A stretch of DNA of 64,000 nucleotides, taken from assembly GCA_040954595.2 (NCBI GenBank), contig CM082585.2, positions 6,882,001-6,946,000 on the forward strand. The letters are read 5' to 3'. This document shows, piece after piece, positions 51,557-63,674 of this stretch. The position numbers and the translations under genes are program-made. The notes under the pieces were generated by a model, which made no database searches, was not told the origin of the DNA, and was given only the letters and a program-made list of their open reading frames with translations. The stretch's first letter is position 1. Each line of letters begins with the position of its first letter. The stretch is from Balanoglossus misakiensis (lineage: Eukaryota; Hemichordata).

Positions 51557-51565
51557 CCTTTTATA
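51557..51565 (-). promoter_or_regulatory. TATA box of the nested GPCR
   Basis: The reverse strand reads GCTATAAAAGGAGCC, a near-ideal TATAAAAGG box, 125 bp ahead of the GPCR start codon in the same orientation. This supports an independent promoter inside the PRKX-type intron. Confidence 0.65.
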
Positions 51566-51610
51566 GCTTTGGCAGGCTGCACCCAGGGAGATAGATCAGT
51601 ATCTTAATGC

Positions 51611-51624
51611 ATCACCATGGCAAC
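51611..51624. promoter_or_regulatory. RFX X-box-like motif 1 upstream of the nested GPCR
   Basis: ATCACCATGGCAAC differs from GTNRCC-AT-GGYAAC only at the first base. It is about 45 bp upstream of the TATA box. Confidence 0.45.
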
Positions 51625-51975
51625 AGTGATGCGGGGATGAGCGTGATGCCGATTGTGATATTTCTCCACTGGATTAAACCAATGGTGATACATTCCCGCC
51701 TGTAATCCTTTGAGTGAGTCTTGAGATTATTCAGATGCAAGACAGCTGTTGGTTCCCTGTTGTCTTTACTGCCTCGTTCCTTTTAGTTTTTACACTTCCA
51801 TGATTTTTATTCAAGATGAAATCTATAATCGTCCCTGCAACAAGCGGATATACATTCAGATGCCCCACGGCAAACCACTGAGTTCCATTTCAGAGAAAAG
51901 CAAGGCGCAAGTCTGTGGTTGGTCCAGGGCACAACTGCGACCAAGAGTTTGGGAGATGTTTTTCATAGACTTGCA

Positions 51976-51989
51976 GTTGCCATGGAAAC
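51976..51989. promoter_or_regulatory. RFX X-box-like motif 2 upstream of the nested GPCR
   Basis: GTTGCCATGGAAAC is a strong RFX-type half-palindrome pair, about 550 bp upstream of the GPCR start codon. Confidence 0.45.
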
Positions 51990-54294
51990 TGCTTGTATAG
52001 TTTCACAGGGTTGGTTTGTAATGTGAACCTGGAGGGTAAAAGAAAAACAGTGATTTCAGTATGTTGCTCTAAAATAAGCCGGATATGAATCCACGAAAGG
52101 ACGTATTAACTTGTAAGAAAGTACACGGTAACCTTACCGACCATTAATTTGTAAACACACATCCATGTACTTTTAAATTATGTATATATGGACCTAAAGC
52201 GACATTTTTATCATTTCCGACTATTCAGCATGCTGTAATTTCTCTGTAATCACACAAGTGTTATCTAAATCCGTTCTACAACAAGACAGTCAGTGTAGTA
52301 GCTAATGAAGTAAATCATAATTGACGAGTCAGCATTTCGCCGTCAATTATTCAAAGCACTGTTGCAGAAAACATGGAAAGTACATGTGACTCCAAATTGA
52401 GGAAGGGCATTTGCACGATGTCGCACTTTTAACGCCATTGAATTTGCTTCCCTTGAACCAGCCAGCTGCACTTAGGCAGAATTTTGAGAAAATGACAAAT
52501 AAAAAAAGTAGAATATTTTTTTAGCAATTTTCCCCCTGTGCAGAATTTCCCCACGGGATCACTTAGATGTGGCTGTGGTTTTATCACAACCGCCGTAAAT
52601 GTGAATTTTCGTTTGACTCAAGTGGCTCATTGGACACACAGATTCATCATTCTTGAATCGGCCAACTGGGGTTACTCTTTATCTCTTGCCTTCTCAAAAA
52701 AATTATCCCGACTCTGTAGTTGTCTGTGAATGTCTTGATATAAGCTCTTTCATTTAAAAGACATTGTTGTCACTCCACACATTGGCTGGTTCACAAGAAA
52801 AGAGCGATCTTCAAGTAATTGTCGATTCGTGATTGCATTTCGTCAAATAATCTGCCTCTAATCGTACGAAGAGTGCTGTTCCAGTCTCAATTACTTCTTG
52901 TTTTCCTCCATTCTTGATATTTTTCTCTCCAGCTACACAGATAGTGTAGCTGTCACAGATACCACCGTTTCTGACGTGAAAACAGAGACCAGAGATCGAC
53001 ACAGTCAGCTATCTGATCGTCTCCCGCTTTCCCCTGATTAAGGTTAAAAGCTGTTTTGAATGAGTAGATTACATGCACGATTTACAGCGGAAGTTACTCA
53101 GTACAAACCCAGACCTGTGTCCAAAAATACCATTCATGAATCATCGGTCTTGTAATGCTCAATGACCCCCAAGTCTCATTTACTGTAAACGAGCATCGTG
53201 TAATTGGTTTGAAAAAGACTGCTGATATTAAAACCGTCATGATGTCAGCTCTTTATTGATAATAGCATTTAAAAGAGTCAATAGCATGTAAATGTAGTAC
53301 CCAGTCTTTTGCTTCAGAATCTTTTCCTGTTTCCTGCTGAGCCACATATTCCCAATTGTCTAATTTCAGTTGAAAAACAATTTTATAAACAACAGTGTAA
53401 GTTAAAATGTCTGAATTTTGGAATTGGTCTTCTTTGCCATTCACTTTCAAAAGTAGCTGGATCCAGAATTTCTGGACGATATGCCCCTGAGGGCGTCCTA
53501 CAATGTGCAGAATTTCGGTAGCTTCACTTGTAGCAACAGACAGTTTTAATACAACTAGTTAGGATTTCAAAAATTACAGTTAATATAGCTTTCTTTGTCA
53601 AGCGTCTTGACAAAAGCAAAATGTCCTTTGTACAAAATTTGGGGGTTATAAAAATGAGGATCCTGCTGAATTGAGTCACTTGGATGACGATCAACCATTC
53701 ACCTTGGGAAAAAAAACTCCAGGTGATCATAATCTTCTTCCTGCCATTGTAGTCAATGAACTAGAATCTCCAATGCCTCTTCGCTGATTAACAACATCAA
53801 GACAAAACCTTGATGTAGTTCTCCACGCCCGTTTGAAATTCAGTCAGGCGTAGCACGAACAGAAACTCATCACGCAATGATAATATCCTCGCAATCATCT
53901 CTGCCAGGCAGGGGGTTTCATACCCAGTTCGCCCTGTAATATCTTTTCCCCCGCACAGTAGACAGACTCTCCTTTCATCAGCCCAACAGGAGGAAGCTGG
54001 TGTCATACAGCTTCTCATTTCCACAGGATTTCTCTCTCCCTGTTGGACATTATTGAATCCCTTCCACGGCTGCATCATCATCGTCTTGATGATTTTGCGA
54101 GAGGATTAAAAAAACACCCAGCTGCTGCCAACAGATGACAATGTTTTGTCATTGCTGGGAGCACCACCAGGATTTTCCATTTCTTTCTCAGTAGCTGTGT
54201 CAGAATCGAGAGACAGCCATTCTCACATTCTCGGTTTTCATCAGGTAAAGTTTATGTACCTGGGTATATACCAACAATACATGTACCGGGGGTA

Positions 54295-54491
54295 TACCGT
54301 AAAACACTTTATTTTCGCGAGTTGAAATTTTCGCGATATCGAGAGAGGCCACTGTTTCACGAGTATTAATTTTCGCGTTCTCTTATTTCATTCACTGCAT
54401 CGTTATCTTCAAAAACAATTTACGCGACTTTTTATTTTCACACTATTTTGGCTCTAATTTATTGCTTGCAAAAATAAAGTGTTTTACAGTA
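54295..54491. repeat. MITE-like inverted-repeat element, family B, copy 2
   Basis: This 197 bp element has terminal inverted repeats: left TACCGTAAAACACTTTATTT, right AAATAAAGTGTTTTACAGTA. The interior has TTAATTTTCGCG and TCTTATTTCA followed by CACTGCATCGTTATC, matching family B copy 1. The terminal repeats differ from copy 1 in sequence but still pair with each other. Confidence 0.75.
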
Positions 54492-55504
54492 TCACTACTT
54501 TAAAAGCATGCAGTCATTGGAATCTTTGGAATGGTGTCCTTTGGTAGACATAAACAGGCCACTTACTCATGATTCTGGCAAGTTTCTGTAATACAGAACA
54601 GGAGCCAGGATTCTTAAAATAGTCATCTGCAGAAAGATGCACTTAAGTCAGGATATAAAAAAGTGTGGTTCCTTTTTTACCATGACACCATATATGGTGC
54701 ATGAGACATCGACCGTACATGTATCTACGGTATCTTTTCTCTTCAAAATAGCTCAATTAGGCCAGCTGAACTAGTTCTATCATCTGGTTTACGACAGTAA
54801 AGGGTGTAAAAATTGATTTGTCATATTTTTTGTTATCCCTATCAAATCATCTTCCCATCAGTAATCCCAGGAAAAAAATAAACCAGTAAATGTTATAGAT
54901 TGAGGTCAGTGACCTCTATAATGCTATGTATCTGAATCATCTATATACACTGTGGGATTACTTGAAACATGACATTTTGAACAGCGTTGACGGCCCTGTA
55001 CACATGTCTATAACTCGTAAATGAAACAGCTAGCTTTTAATCCCTCCTGGTTTTTTTCTGACGTACCTTGATAAAATAAGATATTTATTAAATCTGCTTC
55101 GCTGTTCTGGGAAATTGGAAATTTGATGAGGAATACTCGGGGCTATTCTGAACAACAGGAAGAGGAAGAAAGTTCTTGGGTGTTAATATTTCAAAAGCTT
55201 CTCGGTGTTGTTTGAGGGTTGAGAACCGTTTCAGTTCTATCAGGGAAGAGTTCATGGGTAATGCAATTAGTCCTGACCTGTCTCGAATGTTAATCATTGC
55301 AAAAGCCCAGTTAAGTTCTATTTGCCTCTTGGTTCAGGTCTTTTAAGAATCACTGTTCTGGACATCTTAGCTGACCCCACCCGACTGTTGAGGGATACAT
55401 ACATGTACTTCCTGGGGACACTAAAGTGTTTCTTGTCAATTTGACCTAACTAAGCCCTTACAACCACCTGTTAATGAGTCCCCATGTTCCTGTCCCTCAA
55501 TGGT

Positions 55505-55576
55505 AGCCGTAGAGGTCCAACCTTATCATAGAAAACAATGGGTTTGGGACTGAACTGTGGTGGTGAAAGGGATAAA
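55505..55576 (-). repeat. short MITE-like element, family A, copy 6 (reverse, truncated)
   Basis: It contains TAGAGGTCCAACCTTATCAT, AACAATGGGTTTGGGACTG and GGTGGTGAAAGGGATAAA. The outer end equivalent to GGGGTGAAAAGGTTAA is not clear. Confidence 0.6.
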
Positions 55577-58500
55577 TTCCAAGACCATACTATGTCAATT
55601 CAGAGGATTTCTGTACAAGACACATACATGAGGTGTTATTGGCATTCCACAAGCAGTAATTTATTTCCTGAAGTTAGCATATATGACATGTTTTCTGCAC
55701 ACACGTACTAGCATTATACGAGCTCATGCGGAAAGAATGAGAACCCTTCCAACGATGCCATATATTTCGGTATTATAAACCAGATAGTGTGTATTGCTGC
55801 AATGGTGATGTATTAAGCCAGTGTTCTCGGGTTGGCCTCTGACATTCTCTAATGGCTGAGAGCTGTTCACCACGAAGGGTTAGTTTTGATGAAACGAAGC
55901 GAGGGAGTTGGTATGCAGCTGGTGATTGATCATTTGATAAGGTGGTGGGTGGGTATGGCACGAGTTTGAGTAAGTGGGGTGGACGTACATCTCGAGGGTA
56001 TGTGATGGTGAATTTGTTCTGCTCTTTTGTAACGCAATTCAAAGTAAAAGAGTGAGAATATTTTAGTGTCGGTTTCTTTTGTTAATCAGTTAGGAAACGA
56101 CTTATACAACTTAAAGTCAAAGAAAGAAATAAGACGATTTCTTTAAATTTCAGGCGTATCTTTTATGTCTTTCTCAGTGGCAAAAGTTCAAGTAAGCACC
56201 ATCCTGTGAAATAGATGTAGTTTAGACATTGAACATTAATCTGAACTAATAACTCAGTAAATGCTGGACACAATTAAAGAGAGAATATAAAACATGGTAT
56301 GGCTATCAGCCAATAACCCAGGTACACTTAGAAAAACCTTTGATTGATGGCTTGGACAAATGAACAAATAAGTCTATGTGTACTAAACCAATTTTTGATC
56401 AACTGTGGAATTCTGTGTACCAGAAACTCTGCTTGCAATTCTACCTGTAGACTACTTAGGTCTTAAATCTTTCACTTTTCATTGCAAATCCACCACATTC
56501 CACTTTGCCATTCAGCAAAGCACAATAGTGTCGATATTTTACTTTGTAGCTGGCAGATTACCGACAGCTTCATTAGATTGGATGACAGCGGAGACGGATT
56601 ATCCCAATAAGCTTCTTAAGACTCGTCCTAGAATTCTCAAGTAGAATAGTGTTTATATTCTTAATATAAGATTTTCACTTGTGTGACTGCACGCGGGCTG
56701 GACACACACAGTACTTCCAATGACACTGTATAGCTACATACAAAGCCACACTGTTTGTCAAAGTGCATGCACGTCTTGGGTACTTCAATTCTGGATGCAA
56801 GTGTGTGCATCATGAGACCAGCAAAGATGTGTACAAAAATTAACATTCTACACAAATTATATAGTTACTGGTATACGAACAAATGTTGAAACTCACTGTT
56901 TGGGATTGTACATCTGGTATTTACCTGTGTAAATATGCATAAACAAGTACAATGATATTTTGAATTACCGGTAAATGGACATATTAATAAACAAAAGCAT
57001 TTTAAGAGAACAACCTTCCCTACAATGATTATACACATGTATATCTGGCTTTCCATATATTGTTATTCTTTAATTAAATTTTTTTTCCAGCAGTTGGGTT
57101 TTCATTTCTTTTCCCATTATAATAGGTTTCTAGTGTAATCCTTATGTAGTTGCTTTTTATTGAGTAATGAACCTGTGACAGACACACTTCAGTATGTAAG
57201 CCACCCCCGCCCCCAAAGCCTTGTCCTTGAGTACTGCTCAAAAATCCCCCATAATATGCAACTAAATGCCCAGGTTTTTTGTTGTTGAACTCAGCTCAGC
57301 ATTTGGAGGAAGTCACTAATCACGAATCAAAAGTTTGACCCTTGCCGGATTAAGTGTGACCTCCATATTCCAATCAATTCTGTGCTCTGGAGCATAAGGA
57401 ATAAGCCTTACAGAATCTGTCACTTTGAAATTTGCATCAGAGAAAAAAAAATCATACTGAGCTCTTTCTGCATTCTGAATATAAATTTTCCATTTCAGCG
57501 AAAATTTTCCTTGGTCTTCCGCACACCGCCCTGTACTGTCCTGAGAGAATGACTAGCATAGACCATTAACATCTCATGAAGCATGCACTGTCAAAAGTCT
57601 GTATTAATGATCACCTGACCAAGAGAGTGGTACGCACACACACTCCTGCAGTACAGTTTCATAGTCAGATGTCCCCAATTTGTGCAGGACCATGCAAATA
57701 TTAAAAATTGATTTGAATAACTAGAAAATGACTAAAGGTTATTTAGTTAAAAGACATACAACCTGGATCTGGTTCCATTTTAATGGAGTGTTCTAGCCTG
57801 CAGTTATGCTCAAGTTAGAAACGTACATGCAGATACAATTAACCCAATTGAGAGACTTACCCGTACATATGATATATAATTTAGGGGCCTAGTGTGTGGT
57901 AAACTTACTCAGCTCAGCAAAAATTCTTTCTAATATTGAACTTGAAGATCATTCTGAAAATGGTTTGTGAAATTTTGAGGAGATAATGATACAAGGAATT
58001 CATCATCTCCATATCAGCAATAGTTCTTATGAAACATAAAAGCACCTGATACAGAGTATAAAAGTATCAGATTCTGGCAGCAACACATTTGCATGCCTGG
58101 ATTTGCTCGCTGAGATCAGTATGGGGGAAGCTTCGAATTGAAATTCACCGTTTCTGAAACCTGTAATCCCCACCAAATCCTACACAGAAATTGGTCATTA
58201 ACATTGTCAAATTCAGGTGGAGATATCAGCACGTCTTTTTACCCTCTGGGGTTTTTTTTTCCTTCTCTCTGAAATGCACATCACTATACACCAAGCCCAA
58301 ATGATTGTTGAAATTTGAAACATGCCTCAGCTTTTAATGGATAACCTAGACTGAGACCGTCTCTCGGGAAAGAATTATGTTTTTTGGCAGATAGTATTTA
58401 ATTAAATGCGATATTTTATACGCCCACTGACTTGCGTTTGAGTTACACTGACAGTGTCTGTTTTAACCTCCAGGGAAATCCCATCGATATTTTTCCTTCC

Positions 58501-59010
58501 CTGGTAATTTCTTGCCTTTTTGTCATTCGATATTGAGTCGATAACTTGACAATATGCAATTTGTCAGTGGATAAAGTGTCAGATGCATGTACATTTATGT
58601 ACGTCCTAAGTCGAATGTGTGGTTGATAAGCAATCTCCAGTTCTATTGTATGGCAAACCTTTAACAGGTAATGCTTAGAAGCCATGCCCGTAATATCATG
58701 CTATAACTAAGTACCTGCAATATACGTGTATGGTTGATGGAGTCAAGGGAATCACAGTGTCCCAATTCAAGTTTGGCATGAGATGGAAAATTGGGTAAAG
58801 CATGGATAAAGACAACCGTTCCTTGGTTTTAAAAAAAATACGCCAAGCACAGAACCATTTTGTGCCGGGGCCAATTCAGCCGCCGCAAATTAAATTTGAA
58901 ATGCCAGAGAAGCAAACGTCAATAGTTCTGAGAGGCTGTGTCAGTTCATAGCAAGAGTGTACAATGCAAGTCCTTGTCAAAATTAAGTTACCGTTTTGCG
59001 TCACTGCCAA

Positions 59011-59024
59011 ATTACCATGGCAAC
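59011..59024. promoter_or_regulatory. RFX X-box-like motif
   Basis: ATTACCATGGCAAC, one mismatch to the consensus, deep in PRKX-type intron 2. Confidence 0.25.
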
Positions 59025-60070
59025 TGCTGACACATCATCCCCAGTTTCCAACATAAACACTGTTGTTAGTTATATACGTTGTATTACCTCGTTTTGTCGT
59101 TATACTTCATTATTGAATACACGCAGTTCATTTTCCTCTCCTGTAAAATGCACGGTATGTATTGTAAAGTTGACTATTATATTGTACACAATAAACTATT
59201 ACTACTTTTATGTCCAGTTCCTGGTGTGCAAGCGAGGCTGCACACGCAATAACTCACCTGACCTCGGGGCAAATGCTCACCCCGTCACGAAACTTGCTGT
59301 TTTATCGCTTACTGCTCCACAGCTACACTCTGGAGTTATAAACCACCGATTTTGTCGTCATTCCTTTCAAGTTGGAAACAATTTCTGCTGCTGCTGCTGA
59401 ATTCAGTTCAGCCGTATGCATTATTGATTCTGTTGGCGGTTGCCATTTGTAATTTCACGGTCGTAAAAAAACTCTGGGGAATTGCCAAAATTGCAACTCA
59501 AAGTGAAATTATTCTTTTGCTGCTGGTGCATAACGGTTACCGAGGCAAAGGCCATTACCTTTTTATTTTTTTGATAAATTCGAAACGTGAGCTCCATTTT
59601 CTGTGCTGTAATGTTCATGCATGACGTGATAATGCCTAGGCTTTTCCTCAATGTGTTGCCGATAGCATTTCCTGTGATGTGCCAATATTAATTGTGTGCT
59701 AACTTATGAAGTCAGCAATGTTATAAGGATAATATGAGAAATAACAATAATAATAATATGTAATTAGTGGCTGCCTCTGTGGAACTCTACTTATATAATA
59801 ATTGTACAGGAAAACACGTCTTGCATACAAATACACCTGAAACACTCGAACAGTATAAATGCTTGAAAACTAGTGGGCTAATGGGAAGGAACAGAATGCG
59901 ACACACTCATGGGTTGGCGGAAACTTGGCAAAATCTTTAATATGCCGATGAAAAAGAGTTTGACAAAACCAGCTCCAACCACTTATAAACCATGTGAATA
60001 AAGGTAAATAAAATAAAAATAACAAACATACAAGGAAAAGCCATGGGTAGTGGTGGGTGGGGTTTTAAGC

Positions 60071-60172
60071 GAGCGACTGCTCGGAAAAAGTGACTCTACA
60101 AGATGGCGGAAGCCCTACAAAAGTAGCAATTCTCTCCGGAAGGCGGGAAGACGCACTACACAGAGGGCGCCC
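60071..60172 (+). promoter_or_regulatory. promoter-like motif cluster: YY1, ETS, E2F-like, CTCF-like
   Basis: Within a short GC-richer island the sequence has AAGATGGCGGAAG (60100-60112, a YY1/ETS composite), CCGGAAGGCGGGAAG (60136-60150, ETS plus E2F-like) and ACAGAGGGCGCC (about 60160-60171, CTCF-like). No exon follows visibly. It could be a cryptic or alternative promoter, or the 5' end of a decayed retroelement. Confidence 0.35.
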
Positions 60173-61245
60173 CAAATTACACCCAAGGGGTTGGGCCCAA
60201 ATTGAAGAACAAGAAGGAGAAGATAGATTTATAATGCATCTAACTTCCTAGTTATTGTGAAATTGACTACTCTGTCATCACTGCCTACACCTCAATTTCA
60301 GTGTATCCTTTACTTGCTAAAACCCTGTCATAACTGCAAAGTGAAGATTGCATCAGCTTTGACATTCCTAAATGATTTGCCATAATAGCAGTTGTCTTCT
60401 ATAATATGACAGGTTTGGCTGTATTTGATCGAAAGCTAGATTTCTATCTTCATCTCTGTTCTATCATTGGAAGGTCAAACGGGTTAAACCATGTTGCCAT
60501 GGTGATACTGTAATCAAGAGATCAGGGGATCTTATTCGCTGGCATCACAGTTGACCATCAAAACAAACCGAAAGAAAAGTTACCTAACGGTAGAAGATAT
60601 ACAATATACCCTGGTACATGTATTCCAAATTTTGAGTAGTCCACAACCTTAAGCAAACAAGAAGATAGTACCCACTTATTTCATGTTTCAACAAATTTGA
60701 CCTTTTCCAAGACAACAAGAAAACTACATGCATGTTTCATTAATTCTGACAAATATTCTAGAGTCTTCGTCCCACATACATGCATGTACTTCAGAAGTTG
60801 TACATGTTCTGAAGTAAGTGAGCTCAGAACCTTCATGGTAGCTAGGAAGATTTCATACAGGCATGTATCACACAATGCATGGCTGTATATATGCCGATCA
60901 TTGATTGGGAATTAAATTGACAAATACATGCGGACATCGGCATTTTCACACAATGTATCCACGTGCAGTCGCCCAAGAATAGTTCCAATTGTATGAAATA
61001 TCGTCTTTAACGGGAGCTGGTGTTGGTATGTGGGCTATTTCCAGAAGCAATATTCCAGGAGGTGATGGAACATTGTCAGGCAATGAAAAATGATTGAAAA
61101 ACTCTCTGATTCACTGGGATGTGTTATTATATGTGATAGTATAATTTAGTAGTTTCTTCAGTGTGGGCGGTGTATGTGTGCCTCGGTCGATCCCCCAGAG
61201 TTCATAGTTACATGTATTCTGAGAAGCCAGTGCGTGGGTTGCCTC

Positions 61246-61259
61246 TTTGCCATGGCAAC
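61246..61259. promoter_or_regulatory. RFX X-box-like motif
   Basis: TTTGCCATGGCAAC, one mismatch to GTTGCCATGGCAAC. Confidence 0.25.
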
Positions 61260-63660
61260 CTAAAGGTATCATTGAGGGAACATTGTAATTACATAAAACT
61301 AGTTTTGGAAAGCTGTTCCAATCTGTAAAAGTGTTATTGTTCAGGGAAGATCTATTTTACATAAAGAGCTGTGTACATCTATATTAATAACCAGGGTGTG
61401 TATGCACATATAGGATCAGATAATGTAATTGTCATTCATGTATTCTTCATCTGAGTCTACATGTATTATATTTCCTGCAGATCAAACAGTGTGTTTTATT
61501 TCGGCATGTAGCTATTTGCACGACATGTGGTTATTATGAAAGACTGGATGTTCACTCGCGCATTTCATAGTCACTATCTACCGGTATACTCGCGTGCAAG
61601 CTATTTTGATATATAGGGCAACACACCAGTGTTACTTTGTTTCATTTCTCCCAGCATCTTCGGATGCCTTGTGAACAGGCTCTGCATGTACACAAGTTGA
61701 AAACTTTTTGGGGCAAGAAATTGGATCACAGACAGAGGATCGGGATACAAATTGAATCTCTGTCTAATTAGGTATGCGTACCTTGTTCCCAGACTGCGAA
61801 CTTACCACGTCAGTGGCAATGGAGCTCGATATACCGTCTCCCTCAAGAGGATCAAGGTGATGTTAGGAGTCACAGGGTCAAGGTGTCATGAGTAAAAAGC
61901 ATACAATTGCAGATGACTGTACTATACAGTCACCAGAGTAACAGTCGCATCTCCCTATATTCACACATACATGCTGGCGGCCATTTTGAATATTTTCTCA
62001 ACTTTGGAATGTCCAAGTATTGAAATGTCTAAGTTTCTGACTACAAGATTTTTTTGCTGGAAGTATGAATTGTGATAGGCTGCCTGAATCTGAAAGAGGA
62101 TACTTGAAAATACAGTTTTTGTGATTAACTTGAAAAGTAAAATTACAAAGAAACTAATTGTTTCAATAGTTAAACTTAAATCGGATAGTACAGAATCATC
62201 CTGTACTTTGAAAATGAGCAATTTATATTGCTTCCTCAACGTTTGTGGATGACTTTCTCATCTCTCATTACTAAAATATTCTTGACTATGACTAAGAAAC
62301 TGTCGAAAGTTTTGGAACATTAGAATTCTTGATGTATAAATTCCTCTAATGGCTGTTTTTTGAACATTAGTTTACTGCAATCAGCAAACTTCCCCTGAAA
62401 AGATCTGAGCATGGAATATTGATTTAGCTAACTTTCCTAGAAATCAGCTGCTATATCTATTGCTTATGGCAACTTCAAGGTTTTGGGTCAATCGGTGCAC
62501 AGCTGTACTGAACATCCACCCAGGTTTCATTAAACCATGCAATTTATACGCGGTGCATAAACCGGCGTCGAAAGCACGGATTGCATCAAGCGACTTCAAG
62601 GTCTAACTTTCAAGTCGTCGTGTTCCATCATGCTGCGAGGGATTGAAATTTGTAAAATTAAACCTCCAAGCTGATTGAGAGTAAACTTTGTTTACTATAC
62701 TCATCCTGCCCATCTAGCTGTATTGATGTCTGATACATTTTACTGCATTATTGTGCACTGAGTAACGGAAACATGGAAATTACACAGACACAGACTGTAA
62801 TTTCAGTCTCAGATATCCAAATTCTGCGTTTCAACAAATCCAAGGCTGCAGAAAACAGTTCCATCTGGAAAATTCAAGTAAGCATGCACACATGTTTTTG
62901 AAATGTTTTTCGCACAAGAAATATCTCCCAGCTCCCGGAAATCAATTCCTGTAAACAGGTACACCTCCAGGAATTGCATTCAGGCATAGGGTAAATTGAT
63001 CTCCGCTGAAGGTTACCGCATCGAAATTGAAAAAGAAAATCGAAGAATTCTGACATAACTGAACAACCTTTAAGAGTCACAGAGCAGTAGCGTTGATCCA
63101 AGGTCGATAGTTCTTGATGGCTGTGTGACTTAACGATCATATTCAAACGATACGGCACACTGTAGCTCTTGTGTATCCTAGTTGATTACCCATAAAAGGC
63201 CACACAAAGTCACTGATTGATACGCTTCCAGACTTCTTTCCCTAGACAGTATATCAACTGTCAAAATTTGAAGGAAAGAATTTTACAATGTTTATTCCCG
63301 GTTTATCTGTAAAGCATGCTTAAGTTGGCAACCTATTAGCTGTACATTCCAAAGAATTCTTGATTGTCTGAAAAATATACTGTACGATAGCTTGGCAAAA
63401 AATAACATCGAAAGTGACTTTCTGTTTAAACACTATGAATCATGCATTGTTTTCCCATCTCAAACAGAATAATTGGAATTTTGATGGTGTTTTCCTTGAA
63501 AATTTTATCATCCTCATTATAATGGATGTCTTTTAAGACTTAAAGAGTAAGTGTCATCGGAGTAATTATAAACATGGCTGCAGCTTAAAGTCAACAGTGG
63601 AAATGCAGACCTTGAAAACGGCTATTAAGGAACAAACAAGACCTAAACACAGTTCAATTT

Positions 63661-63674
63661 GTAGCCATGGAAAC
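63661..63674. promoter_or_regulatory. RFX X-box-like motif
   Basis: GTAGCCATGGAAAC, one mismatch to the RFX consensus, near the right edge. Confidence 0.25.
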
